Shown in pieces: positions 26,285 to 35,591 of a stretch of 64,000 bases of DNA. Under the pieces are notes generated by a model. It had not been told where the DNA came from. It did not search any database and was given only the letters and a program-made list of their open reading frames with translations. Numbering within the stretch: the first letter of the stretch is position 1; every line of letters starts with the position of its first letter. The stretch lies in contig DASXES010000025.1 in the NCBI GenBank assembly GCA_036489975.1, forward strand, positions 4,772 to 68,771, read 5' to 3'. This stretch comes from Roseiarcus sp036489975. Its GTDB lineage: Bacteria; Pseudomonadota; Alphaproteobacteria; Rhizobiales; Beijerinckiaceae. Made by a program: the position numbers and the translations under genes.

Positions 26285-27037
26285 TCATTGACGGCTCGAA
26301 TAGCGCTGCAGGAACTGTCGCGCTCGCTCCGTCTTGGGCGAATCGAAAAAGGCGCCCGGCGCTCCTTCTTCGACGATCCTGCCGCCGTCGAGAAAGACAA
26401 TCCGGCTCGCGACGTCACGCGCAAAGGCCATTTCGTGCGTCACGACCACCATCGTCATGCCTTCGGCCGCGAGGCCTTTCATGACAAAGAGCACCTCGCC
26501 GACGAGTTCGGGATCGAGGGCGCTGGTCGGTTCGTCGAACAGAAGCACGTCCGGCGTCATCGCCAGCGCCCGGGCGATGCCGACACGCTGCTTCTGGCCT
26601 CCCGACAGACGGGCGGGATACTCGTCGCGCTTGGCGGCAAGGCCGACGCGCTCGAGCAGCGCCAGAGCCTGCGCTTCCACCGTCCTGCGGTCGCGCCTGA
26701 GCACATGGAAAGGCGCGGCCATGACGTTCTGCAGCACGGTCAGATGCGGCCAGAGGGCGAAGTGCTGGAACACCATGCCGATCCGCGTCCGCATCGCTGC
26801 GAGTTCGCGATCGTTCATGAGCGCGCCGCCCCGGCTCAGCCCGACGCGTTCGCCGCCCAGCATGACCGTGCCGGAATCGGGCCGCTCGAGCCAGTTCAGG
26901 CACCGCAGCAATGTGGACTTGCCCGAGCCTGACGGCCCGAGCACGCAGACCGTCTCGCCCCGGCGGACGGACAGGCTGACGCCGTCGAGCACCACCTGGG
27001 ATCCGAACGACTTCGTGAGCCCGACCGCGCCGAGCAT
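26285..27037 (-). CDS. Amino acid ABC transporter ATP-binding protein
   Basis: The 250-residue ATPase of the polar amino acid uptake family energises the two adjacent permeases. Walker A is LGPSGSGKST, the Q-loop is MVFQHFALWPHLTVLQNV, the signature is ARLSGGQKQRVGIARALAM, and Walker B is VLLFDEPTSALDPELVGEV with the switch His in VVTHEMAFARDVASR. The ATG at 27037 begins MLGAVGLTKSFG; a TTG at 27088 is open but overlaps the permease. This is the last gene of the eleven-gene minus-strand run. Confidence 0.93.
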   Translation of the reverse strand: MLGAVGLTKSFGSQVVLDGVSLSVRRGETVCVLGPSGSGKSTLLRCLNWLERPDSGTVMLGGERVGLSRGGALMNDRELAAMRTRIGMVFQHFALWPHLTVLQNVMAAPFHVLRRDRRTVEAQALALLERVGLAAKRDEYPARLSGGQKQRVGIARALAMTPDVLLFDEPTSALDPELVGEVLFVMKGLAAEGMTMVVVTHEMAFARDVASRIVFLDGGRIVEEGAPGAFFDSPKTERARQFLQRYSSRQ

Positions 27038-27056
27038 CACCGGCCCCCCGGCGTCG

Positions 27057-27710
27057 TCAGCGACGAGCTTCGGCGAGTCGCCCGGCAAAGGCCACTCCGG
27101 TTTCGATGACCATGCAGAGCATCCAGTACAGCGCGATCGCCGTGATGAAGGAGACGAAAGGCACGAAATAGGTGGTCTGGATCGAGGTCGCGGCGTGCGT
27201 GAGCTCGGCGACGGCGATGATCGTCAGAAACGCGCTGTCCTTGATGATCTGGATCGTCTGGTTGCCGATCATCGGCACGGCTGCGAGCGCGACGGGCGGC
27301 AGGATGATGCGCAAAAAGAGCCCGAGCCCGTGGAAGCCGAAAGCGTGTCCAGCCTCGATGGTGTCGGCGGGCAGGCTGCGCCACGACGCCCGAAGCAGTT
27401 CGGCCATATAGGCGATGTTGTAGAGGATCAGCGCGATGAGGCCCGAGATCCAATTGTCCATCCGCAGGCCGATCGCCGGCAGGCCGAAATAGATGAAGTA
27501 GGCGAACAGCAGGAAGGGCACGCAGCGCATCGCGTCCACATAGAGCGCGGCGAGCCGGCGCGGGAACACAGCGCGCCCGTTGAGCGCCATCGAGAGCATG
27601 GCGCCCAGGACCAGCGAGAAGATGAGCGACAGAGCGGAGAGAGTGACGGTATTGGCGAACCCGGACAGCATCTCCTGCCGGTTCTGCCATACGATCGCAA
27701 AGCCGCTCAC
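27057..27710 (-). CDS. Amino acid ABC transporter permease 2
   Basis: The 217-residue inner-membrane permease is of the HisMQ/GltJK type. Hydrophobic segments start with ANTVTLSALSLIFSLVLGAM, and the cytoplasmic coupling loop is the EAA-like ADTIEAGHAFGFHGLGLFLR. It ends in VAFAGRLAEARR. ATG 27710 overlaps the stop of permease 1 (27707) in ATGA, so the two are coupled and likely form a heterodimer. Confidence 0.9.
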   Translation of the reverse strand: MSGFAIVWQNRQEMLSGFANTVTLSALSLIFSLVLGAMLSMALNGRAVFPRRLAALYVDAMRCVPFLLFAYFIYFGLPAIGLRMDNWISGLIALILYNIAYMAELLRASWRSLPADTIEAGHAFGFHGLGLFLRIILPPVALAAVPMIGNQTIQIIKDSAFLTIIAVAELTHAATSIQTTYFVPFVSFITAIALYWMLCMVIETGVAFAGRLAEARR

Positions 27711-28354
27711 GCTGGCCTGCCGGCGATCTCGCGCCGGCGCTCGATCGTGCGCTGCGCGATGACGAACGCGGAGACGATGAGGCTGTAAAGGACAAGCGCA
27801 AGCGCGAAGGGCGGCAAGGGATCATAGGTCCGGGCGCCGACGCGCATGGCGGCGCGCGTGATCTCAACAATGCCGATCACGGCGACGGCCGGCGTGCTTT
27901 TCACCTGCAAGGTCATTTCGTTGACCAGCGCCGGCAGCGCGGCGTGGAACACCTGCGGAAGGACGACCAGCCTGAGGCTCTGCGCCCGCGACATTCCGAA
28001 GGCGGCCGCCGAATCGAGCTGATCACGGGGAAACGCCATCAGGGCGCCGCGCCAGATCTCGGTGTTGAAGGCTCCCGTCGAGAGGGTCAGCGTCAGGATC
28101 GCTGCGGAGACCGCATCGAGCGAGAGGCCGACATCCGGCAGGGCGAAGTAAATCAGCAGAGCCAGCGTGACCGCGGGTGTCGCCCGGACGACGCTGACAT
28201 AGCTGATCACAAGAGGGCTGAGAACGGGGATGCGGTACCATCGGGCGAGCGCACATCCCAGTCCGAACGGGACGCCGAGCGCGATGCTCGCCAGCGACAA
28301 TGAGATCGTCGAGAGCGCGCCTTTGAATATGCTGTAGACATCATACCCAGTCAT
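27707..28354 (-). CDS. Amino acid ABC transporter permease 1
   Basis: The 215-residue inner-membrane permease has the typical VVRATPAVTLALLIYFALP segment and an EAA loop around QLDSAAAFGMSRAQSLR, followed by LPALVNEMTLQVKSTPA. It pairs with the next permease. The gene starts 67 bp after the binding-protein gene and is overlapped at its 3' end by permease 2. Confidence 0.9.
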   Translation of the reverse strand: MTGYDVYSIFKGALSTISLSLASIALGVPFGLGCALARWYRIPVLSPLVISYVSVVRATPAVTLALLIYFALPDVGLSLDAVSAAILTLTLSTGAFNTEIWRGALMAFPRDQLDSAAAFGMSRAQSLRLVVLPQVFHAALPALVNEMTLQVKSTPAVAVIGIVEITRAAMRVGARTYDPLPPFALALVLYSLIVSAFVIAQRTIERRREIAGRPA

Positions 28355-28421
28355 CGGGCGCTTTCGCTCCGCTTCTTTTCGGCTTGGCGCCGGAAGGCGA
28401 TCGCGTCCGGGGTTCGGCCGA

Positions 28422-29261
28422 TTACTGGATGGTCTCCGGCATGGACTCGAAGCTCGCGCCCAGCCACTTCTTCTGCAGCTCGTACATCTTGCCGTCCTTG
28501 CGCGCGGCGAGCAGCAGCGAATTGATGTAGGCGATCAGCGAGTCGTTCCCCTTGGCCGCCGCCCACGCGATGTAGACGGGTTCGGCGATCGGCTGGCCCA
28601 TCGCGAACACGCCGGGCTTCTCCTTAATGAGCGCCTCGAGGTTGATCTGCGTGTTGACGACGGCGTCGAGCCGCCCCAGCGCCAGGTCCTGGTAGGCCTC
28701 CGGATAGCCCTGATATTCGACGATCTGCTTGACGCCTGCGCCGCCGGCGGCTTTGAGCTTGGCGTCGAGCGCCTGAAGCTGCTTTTCCATGGCGCTGCCG
28801 GCCTCCACGCCGATCGCCTTGCCATTAAGATCGGTTGTGCTCTTGATCGCCGTCCCGCCGGTCTTCGTGAGGTAATAGGTGGTGGATTCGGCGATCGGGC
28901 TTGCGAATTGCAGCGTCTTCTTGCGCGCGTCGGTCACCAGCACCGCGCTCACCGCCATGTCGTACTTGCCGGTCGTGACGCCCGGCAGGATGCCCGCCCA
29001 GGGGATCGTGTCCTGATGCAGCTTGAAGGGGGCGTTGGCGGTGATGAGCTTCACCAGCTCCGTGTCGTAGCCGGTCGGCGTCCCGTCCTGAATGAACTCG
29101 AACGGATGGAAATCGTCCTCGGTGGCGATGTTCATCATGCCGCGCGCCTTGATCTCGTCGAGCGTGCCCGCCGAAACGCTGAAGGCTGACAGGCCTGCGG
29201 CGATCAGGAGGGTCGCCAGCGCGCCTCGCGAGAGGCGGCGGACGGCGCTGACATCGATCAC
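28422..29261 (-). CDS. Periplasmic substrate-binding protein of an amino acid-type ABC importer
   Basis: The 279-residue SBP_bac_3 family protein has a signal peptide (LATLLIAAGLSAFSVSA) before GTLDEIKARG. Family landmarks are MNIATEDDFHPFEFIQDG, YDTELVKLI, WAGILPGVTTGKYDMAVSAV and DLNGKAIGVEAGSAMEKQL. The start is GTG 29261, six bases after AGGAG; no ATG fits. The usual Arg that binds the substrate carboxylate after the TxxR motif is not obvious (VTDARKKTLQF at that place), so the ligand may not be a standard amino acid. It is the first gene of the importer block. Confidence 0.9.
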   Translation of the reverse strand: MIDVSAVRRLSRGALATLLIAAGLSAFSVSAGTLDEIKARGMMNIATEDDFHPFEFIQDGTPTGYDTELVKLITANAPFKLHQDTIPWAGILPGVTTGKYDMAVSAVLVTDARKKTLQFASPIAESTTYYLTKTGGTAIKSTTDLNGKAIGVEAGSAMEKQLQALDAKLKAAGGAGVKQIVEYQGYPEAYQDLALGRLDAVVNTQINLEALIKEKPGVFAMGQPIAEPVYIAWAAAKGNDSLIAYINSLLLAARKDGKMYELQKKWLGASFESMPETIQ

Positions 29262-29463
29262 GGCGAACTCCTGGGCTAGGCGGCGCGTTCGTCGGTATAC
29301 TGAGCAATTGGCGTGCCAAAACGACGCGCTTTTGGCTGCGCCGTATCCGCGCGCCGTCCCGGCCAACGCCTGGGCTGCGCCGCTGTCAAATTGGGCAGTT
29401 CCGCCGCGATCTGCCGCGCAATGAGGCGGCTCGAACGAGCGGCGCGCCGGCGCCGGCGGGCCG

Positions 29464-30603
29464 TCACCGGGGCCAGGGCGCCACGCCCCGTCCAATGAGC
29501 CCCGCGCGGCCTTCAGCGTCGAGCATAGCGAGAATGACGCCTGGACGGGCGGCGGGACTGTCGAGGTCGAGCCCGAGCTTGAGCGCCTCGAAGGGCAACA
29601 GGGGATGGAGGCCGACGAACGCATCATGCGCCTGCGGCCCGAAGCGGACTGCGGGCGCGGACTCGCCGAGCATCGCCAGCATTTCCGGCGCGAAGCGCAA
29701 TGACGCGGCGCCAAAGCCGCAGGCGTCGAGCACTGCGCTGTCTCCGATCGCCGGCAGCGGCCGCGCGTCCGTGACCGATTGCGGCCCCACCGGGGGCGCG
29801 GCGGGCCGAACGATCCATCGCTCCGGCTCGCCGGCCCGCCGCCAGCCGAACATCCGGCCATTGCCGCCGGCGGCGGAAACGAGCGCGCTGCCGGGGATTC
29901 CCGCTCCTGCGGCCAGCATCTGCGCCGCTCCGGCCATCAAGAGATTGAGAACGAACTGGTTGGCTGATCGCAGCGCAGCCGCGGCGTCCGGCGACAGCGG
30001 GGGAATCCGGTCGAGCAGCGCGGCATTGGCGGCTGTGACGCGGCCATGAAGGTCGTCCCCGCCCGCAAGTCCCGCGGCCATGACGGCGAGGATATCGACA
30101 GGCTCTGTGAGAGACGCCGCAAGAGCGGGGCCGAGCGCCATGTTGACGCTCCCGCAATAGGCCTCGCCTTCCGGCGTCACCCGGCCGAACCGGAAGGCGA
30201 CCGCCGCAGGGCCGTCGTTCAGCGGGGCGATCCGTGCGGGCGCGAGGCCCGCGCCATCCTCCGCCTTCAGGCACCAGGCGCCGGGGCCGACGACGAAGGC
30301 GAGCGGGGTTACGACGCCGAAGTCCTGGGCGGGACGCAGCGCGATCTCGCCCGCGAGAATGGCGCCCCGCGCTGACTCCGGGCCGTCCCGCCAGCCTTCC
30401 CTCGCCGCCGCAGCGGCGGCGACGGCGAGCAGCGGCTCCGGAATCTCCGCCGGGGCCTCGAAAGGCGGTCCAGCGTGCAGAAGCGTCGCGGGGGGAAGGT
30501 CGACGAGGGCGCCAAGGGGCGCGGTCTGCGTCCATCTGGGGCGGGCGGCGGCGAGGCGCTCAAACGAGGCCCGCGTCGCCGGCGAAGGCCGCCATTCGTT
30601 CAT
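29464..30603 (-). CDS. DUF1116 protein (YlbE/AllG-like)
   Basis: The 379-residue protein matches DUF1116, the family of E. coli YlbE, a subunit associated with FdrA in the oxamate carbamoyltransferase of allantoin breakdown. Visible signatures are APLNDGPAAVAFRFGRVTPE, GDDLHGRVTAANAALL, NQFVLNLLMAGAAQML and GNGRMFGWRRAG. It is somewhat shorter than family members of about 420 residues, and no fdrA or carbamate kinase gene is in the window. It lies 37 bp after marR in the same direction, so it belongs to the molybdenum hydroxylase operon. The reaction here is unknown. Confidence 0.75.
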   Translation of the reverse strand: MNEWRPSPATRASFERLAAARPRWTQTAPLGALVDLPPATLLHAGPPFEAPAEIPEPLLAVAAAAAAREGWRDGPESARGAILAGEIALRPAQDFGVVTPLAFVVGPGAWCLKAEDGAGLAPARIAPLNDGPAAVAFRFGRVTPEGEAYCGSVNMALGPALAASLTEPVDILAVMAAGLAGGDDLHGRVTAANAALLDRIPPLSPDAAAALRSANQFVLNLLMAGAAQMLAAGAGIPGSALVSAAGGNGRMFGWRRAGEPERWIVRPAAPPVGPQSVTDARPLPAIGDSAVLDACGFGAASLRFAPEMLAMLGESAPAVRFGPQAHDAFVGLHPLLPFEALKLGLDLDSPAARPGVILAMLDAEGRAGLIGRGVAPWPR

Positions 30604-30640
30604 GTCCGAAGCCTTTCGCCGCGGAACGGCCGGGACCGGG

Positions 30641-31219
30641 TCAAACGAGCTTCAACAGCGCCCGCCCGATATCGTTGTTCTCTTCAACGAGCCTGACGAG
30701 ATAATCGAGAAACCGCGCCTGATCCTCAGGGGGCAAGGCTTCGATCGTGCGTTTGTGCGCGCGGTCCACTGCGGCTTTGACGCGGGCGACCGTGGCGCGA
30801 CCTGAACGGGTCAGGCAGACCGTCTTGCGCCGCCGATCCTGGGCGCTGACCTTGCGCTTGACGAGGCCCCGCTGCTGCAGCCGGTCCAGAACGTCGGCGG
30901 TGCTGGTCCGGTCGAGCCCAATCGCGTGACCGAGCGCCGTCTGTTCGATCGCATCCATTTCCTCCAGCGCCGTCAACAGACTGAACTGGACGGGAGTCAC
31001 CGCCTCGCCTGCGCATTCCGTGGCGAAGAGGGCGAGATGGATCTGGTGCAGACGCCGGATCAGGAATCCCGGACGCTCCCGCAAGGCCCTGACGAGGGGG
31101 CCGCGCCCGGACCGACCGTCGGCGTCTGGCGAACTCGCTGCGGACGCGGTTCTGGCCACGGCTCCGGACCCTCCTCGTTTGGCCGGCAGAGCTCTCATTT
31201 CCGCTGGACCGGAAGTCAC
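30641..31219 (-). CDS. MarR-family transcriptional regulator
   Basis: The 192-residue regulator has a flexible first 45 residues, then a winged-helix MarR domain: VTPVQFSLLTALEEM, ALGHAIGLDRTSTADVLDRL (recognition helix) and the wing KVSAQDRRRKTVCLTRSGR, followed by a dimerisation helix. MarR proteins usually respond to small aromatic or heterocyclic ligands. The ATG overlaps the stop of the 2Fe-2S/CoxG gene in ATGA, so the regulator is made with the pathway it probably controls. An in-frame ATG seven codons later is an alternative start. Confidence 0.9.
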   Translation of the reverse strand: MTSGPAEMRALPAKRGGSGAVARTASAASSPDADGRSGRGPLVRALRERPGFLIRRLHQIHLALFATECAGEAVTPVQFSLLTALEEMDAIEQTALGHAIGLDRTSTADVLDRLQQRGLVKRKVSAQDRRRKTVCLTRSGRATVARVKAAVDRAHKRTIEALPPEDQARFLDYLVRLVEENNDIGRALLKLV

Positions 31220-32361
31220 CGGCGATCGCTCCGGAACAGACGGCGCAATACGCCCCTCGCGATCTCGGCCGCAATCGCCATCGCCGACAAGGCGGGGGCC
31301 GCGGCCGGCGCTCGTCCTTCCGCCACAGCGGTCAGAGCGCAGGCGAACTGGTCCAACACCCGGTCGAACACGTCCGCGACGATGGCCGGCCGTCCGAACT
31401 GCGCGAGCGGACCCTTGAGGCGATAGGCGAGCGCAATGTCAACTCGACTGCCCGCGTCCGCCGGGGACACCGCAAAGTGCATCTCTCCGTCGGCGCTGGA
31501 GCGGCTAAGCGGATCACGGGCGGCGCCGCGCACCCGGCCCGAGCGGCGCTCCTCGTCATAGTCCACGACCGCCTCGCCTCTGAAAGCGACCCTGATGGGC
31601 CCGAGTGCAATCGTCATGCGGCCGGCAAAGGGCGTCCCCGGCGTCACGCTTTCCGGATCTGTGAGCGAAGCGCCCGGCAGACAGGCGATGACGGCGGGCA
31701 GGTCGCGGAAAAGCGCCCAGACGCGGTCGGGAGGAAGCTTGAGATCGAGCGTGCGCGCAAGCGAGGGGGCGCCCTCGAACTCGTTCGGGATCTCAACCGG
31801 CGCGGCGCTGTTCCCGGCAGGCGGGGCGGCGGCGGCGGCCGGCAAGAGAGCGACGAGGGACGCGTGGCCCTCCCGCTCGCGCGCGATCACTTCGGCCGCG
31901 GGTGGCGCAAGAAGCACATCGGCGATCGCAGCCACGATTCCTGCGTAGCCGGTGCATCGGCAGAGGTTGCCCGCGAGCTCCTCCCGAATCCGGGTTTCGT
32001 CCGCCTCCGGCAGTCTGCGCACGATGTCATAGGCGGTGGCCAGCATCCCCGGCGTGCAGTAGCCGCACTGCAGGGCGTGATGGCGGGAGAAGGCCTCCCG
32101 CAAAGCCGCCATCAGCGGATCCCGTCCGTAGCCCTCGATGGTGCGGACGTCGGCGCCGTCGCAGCTCACCGCGAAAGTGAGGCAGGACCGCACCGGCCTG
32201 CCATCGACCATCAGGGTGCAGGCTCCGCAGACCCCATGCTCGCAGCCGATGTGCGTGCCTGTCAGCAGCAGGTCCTCGCGCAGGAAGTCGGCGAGGTGCG
32301 TGCGCGGCTCGACCTCGGCCTCGCGCGGGCCGCCGTTGACGGTCAGCGAAACCGCAGTCAT
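31216..32361 (-). CDS. 2Fe-2S subunit of a molybdenum hydroxylase fused to a CoxG (SRPBCC) domain
   Basis: The 381-residue fusion has residues 1-165 as the small iron-sulfur subunit: plant-type cluster ligands C40, C45, C48 and C60 (GCEHGVCGAC) and proximal-cluster ligands C99, C102, C134 and C136 (CGYCTPGM, CRCTGY). After an Ala/Pro linker, residues about 200-345 form a CoxG/SRPBCC domain (DRVWALFRDLPAVIACLPGA, FAGRMTIALGPI), a helper family for CO dehydrogenases; residues 355-381 are a basic tail that could touch the membrane. The ATG at 32361 overlaps the FAD-subunit stop. Similar fusions occur elsewhere in the family. Confidence 0.9.
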   Translation of the reverse strand: MTAVSLTVNGGPREAEVEPRTHLADFLREDLLLTGTHIGCEHGVCGACTLMVDGRPVRSCLTFAVSCDGADVRTIEGYGRDPLMAALREAFSRHHALQCGYCTPGMLATAYDIVRRLPEADETRIREELAGNLCRCTGYAGIVAAIADVLLAPPAAEVIAREREGHASLVALLPAAAAAPPAGNSAAPVEIPNEFEGAPSLARTLDLKLPPDRVWALFRDLPAVIACLPGASLTDPESVTPGTPFAGRMTIALGPIRVAFRGEAVVDYDEERRSGRVRGAARDPLSRSSADGEMHFAVSPADAGSRVDIALAYRLKGPLAQFGRPAIVADVFDRVLDQFACALTAVAEGRAPAAAPALSAMAIAAEIARGVLRRLFRSDRR

Positions 32362-33188
32362 GGCATGGCCGCCTGCGCCGTCTCGCCTTGCGCGATCGCG
32401 ATCGCGCGGCGCAGGGCGGCGGCGTGAAACACCAGCGAGCCCTGCGGCCGGCCGGGCAGCAGACTTTCGAGCACGGCGCGATGCGTCTGCGGACCGGCGA
32501 ACATCGCCTGCGCGTCGGGGACGACGAGGGGCGCCCGTTCGATGGCCCCGATCACGATGCGGGTCTCTTGCCGCTCCGTGTCGATCAGCACAGCAGCGCT
32601 CGCCTTGGCGAACTCGCCGCGCTTGCGCACGAATTTCCAATAGCCCCAGCGTGCGGCCGGCCCACGCTTCGGCACGCGGACCGCGGCCACGATCTCGCCC
32701 TCTCGAAGCGCCGTCGCGAGCGCGCCGGTCACGAATTGCGAAAGCGGCAGCCGGCGCGCCCCTGCCGGGGAGCAGAGCAACACCTCCGCGCCGAGGGCGG
32801 TCAGCGTCACGACCCAGTCGGCGGCGGGATCGGCGTGCGCGAGGCTTCCCCCGATCGTGCCGCGATTTCGCACCGCCCGATAGGCGATGCCTCGGGCGAT
32901 GGAGGCCATCCATCCGGGCGTCGCGTCCGGGGCGAGGCCGTCCTCGATCTCGGCATGGGTGACCGCCCCGCCATAAACGAGCGCGTCGCCTTCATCGGTC
33001 GTCCGCCGCATATCGACGGCGCGCGAAACGTCGATCAGGCGCTCCGGGCGGACAAGCCGGAGATTGAGCATGGGCCCGAGGGACTGGCAGCCGGCGGCGA
33101 CCTTGGCCAGCGGCCCGGACGACCCGAGGGCGCCGATCGCCTCCGCGCTGCTGGCGACCGCGGTGTAGGCGAAAGCGGCAGCCTTCAT
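32358..33188 (-). CDS. FAD-binding medium subunit of the molybdenum hydroxylase (CoxM-like)
   Basis: The 276-residue subunit passes electrons from the iron-sulfur clusters to FAD. FAD-binding motifs are AAGCQSLGPMLNLRL (AGGQSL-like), the pyrophosphate motif RNRGTIGGSLAHADPAADW (TIGG) and a C-terminal domain with YWKFVRKRGEFAKAS. Start and stop overlap its neighbours by four bases (ATGA), so stoichiometric production with the other subunits is expected. Confidence 0.92.
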   Translation of the reverse strand: MKAAAFAYTAVASSAEAIGALGSSGPLAKVAAGCQSLGPMLNLRLVRPERLIDVSRAVDMRRTTDEGDALVYGGAVTHAEIEDGLAPDATPGWMASIARGIAYRAVRNRGTIGGSLAHADPAADWVVTLTALGAEVLLCSPAGARRLPLSQFVTGALATALREGEIVAAVRVPKRGPAARWGYWKFVRKRGEFAKASAAVLIDTERQETRIVIGAIERAPLVVPDAQAMFAGPQTHRAVLESLLPGRPQGSLVFHAAALRRAIAIAQGETAQAAMP

Positions 33189-35548
33189 TCGGCGGCCCCG
33201 TTCGCGCGGGCGAGCGCGGCCAGCACATGCTCCGGCGTGATCGGCAGCTCGCTGACCGCGACGCCCAGGCCGGCGAGGGCGTCGTTCACGGCGTTGGCGA
33301 TCGCCGCCGGCGGGCCGATGGCGCCGCTTTCGCCAATGCCCTTCTGGCCGAAGCGCGTCAGCGGCGACGGCGTCTCCATGTGCAGGATCCGGATCGGCGG
33401 GATTTCCCCGGCGCCTGGCAGCAGATAATCTGCGAAGGTCGCGGCCATCGGCTGGCCCGCCTCGTCGAAAGGCATCTTCTCGTAAAGCGCGGTGCCGATC
33501 CCCTGCGCCGCCCCGCCCAGGACCTGGCCGTCGACCACCATCGGATTGATGAGCACGCCGCCGTCCTCGACGATCACATAGTCGAGGAGGCGAACGGTTC
33601 CGATCTCCTCGTCCACCGAAACGAGCGCGGCATGGCACGCGTAGGAGAAGGTGCCCGTGTCGCGCAGCGGCTTATAGCCTTCGGTCGCTTCCAGCGGCGT
33701 CATCTCCGCGCCGGGCGGCAGGTTCTGCGGCGCCGTGAACCAGAGGCGGCTGATCTCGCGCAGCGTCACCTCCGCCGCGCCGAAACGGGAGCGCGCGGCG
33801 CCGTTCTCGAGCAGGATGTCGGAAGGCGGCGCCTGCAGCAGGTGGGAGGCGATGGCACGCACGCGCTCGGCGAGCCGCGCCGTCGCCGCCGACACAGCCC
33901 CGCCCGCCATCACCGCGCAGCGCGAGCCCCAGGTCCCTGTGGAATAGGGCGTGAGCGCCGTGTCGCCGTGCACCAGCTTGACCTGCGCGACCGGCACGCC
34001 GAGTTCTTCGTGGGCGATCTGCGCCAGCGTGGTTTCGAGCCCCTGGCCGTGGCTCTGCACGCCGACCCTCAGCTCGAGGCTGCCGTCGGGCGTGAGCCGC
34101 GCGGTCGCCTGCTCGGCGCCCGGAACCATGGGAATGCCCCAGCCCGCATAGACCGACGTGCCATGTGCGCCTTGCTCGCAGAAGATCGCGAAGCCGACGC
34201 CGACGCGCTCGCCCGCGCACTGGCGCCGTCGCACGGCGCCGACGTCGATTGCGGCTGCGGCGCGCCGCAGAGCTTCGGGATAGTCGCCGCTGTCGAAATA
34301 TTTGGACGTGATATTGGTGAAGGGCATCGCCTCCGGCGGGACGACGTTGGCGAGGCGCATCGCGTGGGGCTCGATCCCAAGCTCGCGCGCGAGCGCGTCG
34401 ATCACAAGCTCCATCGCGAAACACACCCCGGCGCGCGCGACGCCCCGATATGGCAGGATCGGCGGCTTGTTCGTGGCGACCGACCAGGTCCGGCAGCGAT
34501 AGCCGCCCAGCCGGTAGGGGCCGGGAAGGATGGACGCGACCTGCGCCGCTTCGAGGCAGGCGGAGAACGGATAGATGGAATAGGCCCCGGAATCGACAAT
34601 GGCCTCGCAGTCGACCGCCAGCAGCGATCCGTCCTGAGCGGCATAGCCGGTAATCTCGTAATGATGCTCGCGGCAGTTTGCGCCCCCGGTCAGGTGCTCG
34701 CGCCGGTCCTCGATCCAGCGAACCGGCCGGCGAAGCGTCAGCGCCGCCCAGGTCGCGAACACTTCCTCCGAGCTCAGCACGCCCTTGTAGCCAAAACCGC
34801 CGCCGACATCGGGAGCGATCACCCGGATTCGGCCGTGGTCGATCCCCAGACAGTCGGCGAGGCCGGTGCGCACCACGTGGGGCATCTGCGTGGATGAATA
34901 GAGCACGACCTGCTCGGCCTGCAGGTCGTAATAGGCGACGACGCCTCGGCCCTCGATCGGCGCCATGCACTGGCGCGAGGTGCGGAATGTCCGCTTCACG
35001 ATGGCCGCCGCCCCGGCGATCGCGGCCTCGAAGCCGATGTCCACGGCCGTCTCGAGAAAGACGTTCTCGGTCCAATGTTCGTGGACGAGCGGCGCATTCG
35101 CATCGCGGGCGCGCGTCATTTCGGAGACCGCCGGCAGCGTCTCGACGTCGAGCAGCACCGCTTCAGCGAGGTCTTCCGCTTTCGCGCGCGTGGAGGCGAG
35201 GCAGGCGGCAACCGGCTCCCCGACATGCCGGACCTTTCCCTCCGCCAGCACAGGCTGGATCGAACGGCGAAAGCCCGGAAGGCCCGAATAGGCCTTGATG
35301 CCCGTCACGCCCTCTAGGTCGGCGCCGATGAAGACGCTCGCCTCGAGGCCTCCGGGCTTGATGACAGAACGGATGCGCCCGTGCGCAACCGGACTGCGCA
35401 CAAAGGCGATGTCGAGCATTCCCGGCAGCTTGATGTCGGCGACAAACCGGCCCTCGCCAGCCAGGAGCCTTGCGTCCTCGCGCCGCGGCACGGACGCGCC
35501 AACGCCTTCGCGCGCGCTTCGGTCTTTCTCGGCTCGCGCTGGGATCAT
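33185..35548 (-). CDS. Molybdopterin-binding large subunit of a CO-dehydrogenase/xanthine-dehydrogenase family enzyme
   Basis: The 787-residue catalytic subunit carries the Mo-cofactor signature GGGFGYKG at residues 249-256, the active-site loop PYRGVARAGVC at 366-376 and the catalytic Glu in GQKGIGESGAIGPP. The loop differs from AYxCSFR of true CO dehydrogenase (form I) and from AYRGAGR of form II, so CO oxidation is not expected; hydroxylation of an N-heterocycle or aldehyde is more likely. It is 43 bp after the amidohydrolase and overlaps the FAD subunit. Confidence 0.92.
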   Translation of the reverse strand: MIPARAEKDRSAREGVGASVPRREDARLLAGEGRFVADIKLPGMLDIAFVRSPVAHGRIRSVIKPGGLEASVFIGADLEGVTGIKAYSGLPGFRRSIQPVLAEGKVRHVGEPVAACLASTRAKAEDLAEAVLLDVETLPAVSEMTRARDANAPLVHEHWTENVFLETAVDIGFEAAIAGAAAIVKRTFRTSRQCMAPIEGRGVVAYYDLQAEQVVLYSSTQMPHVVRTGLADCLGIDHGRIRVIAPDVGGGFGYKGVLSSEEVFATWAALTLRRPVRWIEDRREHLTGGANCREHHYEITGYAAQDGSLLAVDCEAIVDSGAYSIYPFSACLEAAQVASILPGPYRLGGYRCRTWSVATNKPPILPYRGVARAGVCFAMELVIDALARELGIEPHAMRLANVVPPEAMPFTNITSKYFDSGDYPEALRRAAAAIDVGAVRRRQCAGERVGVGFAIFCEQGAHGTSVYAGWGIPMVPGAEQATARLTPDGSLELRVGVQSHGQGLETTLAQIAHEELGVPVAQVKLVHGDTALTPYSTGTWGSRCAVMAGGAVSAATARLAERVRAIASHLLQAPPSDILLENGAARSRFGAAEVTLREISRLWFTAPQNLPPGAEMTPLEATEGYKPLRDTGTFSYACHAALVSVDEEIGTVRLLDYVIVEDGGVLINPMVVDGQVLGGAAQGIGTALYEKMPFDEAGQPMAATFADYLLPGAGEIPPIRILHMETPSPLTRFGQKGIGESGAIGPPAAIANAVNDALAGLGVAVSELPITPEHVLAALARANGAAE

Positions 35549-35591
35549 CGTCCGGAGCGCTCGACGAAAGCCCGCATCCGCGCCGCCCCGC

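Noticed and set aside
31216..35548. Reading the cox-like genes as a true CO dehydrogenase for growth on CO
   Set aside because: The active-site loop PYRGVAR fits neither form I nor form II, and the neighbours point to N-heterocycle metabolism.
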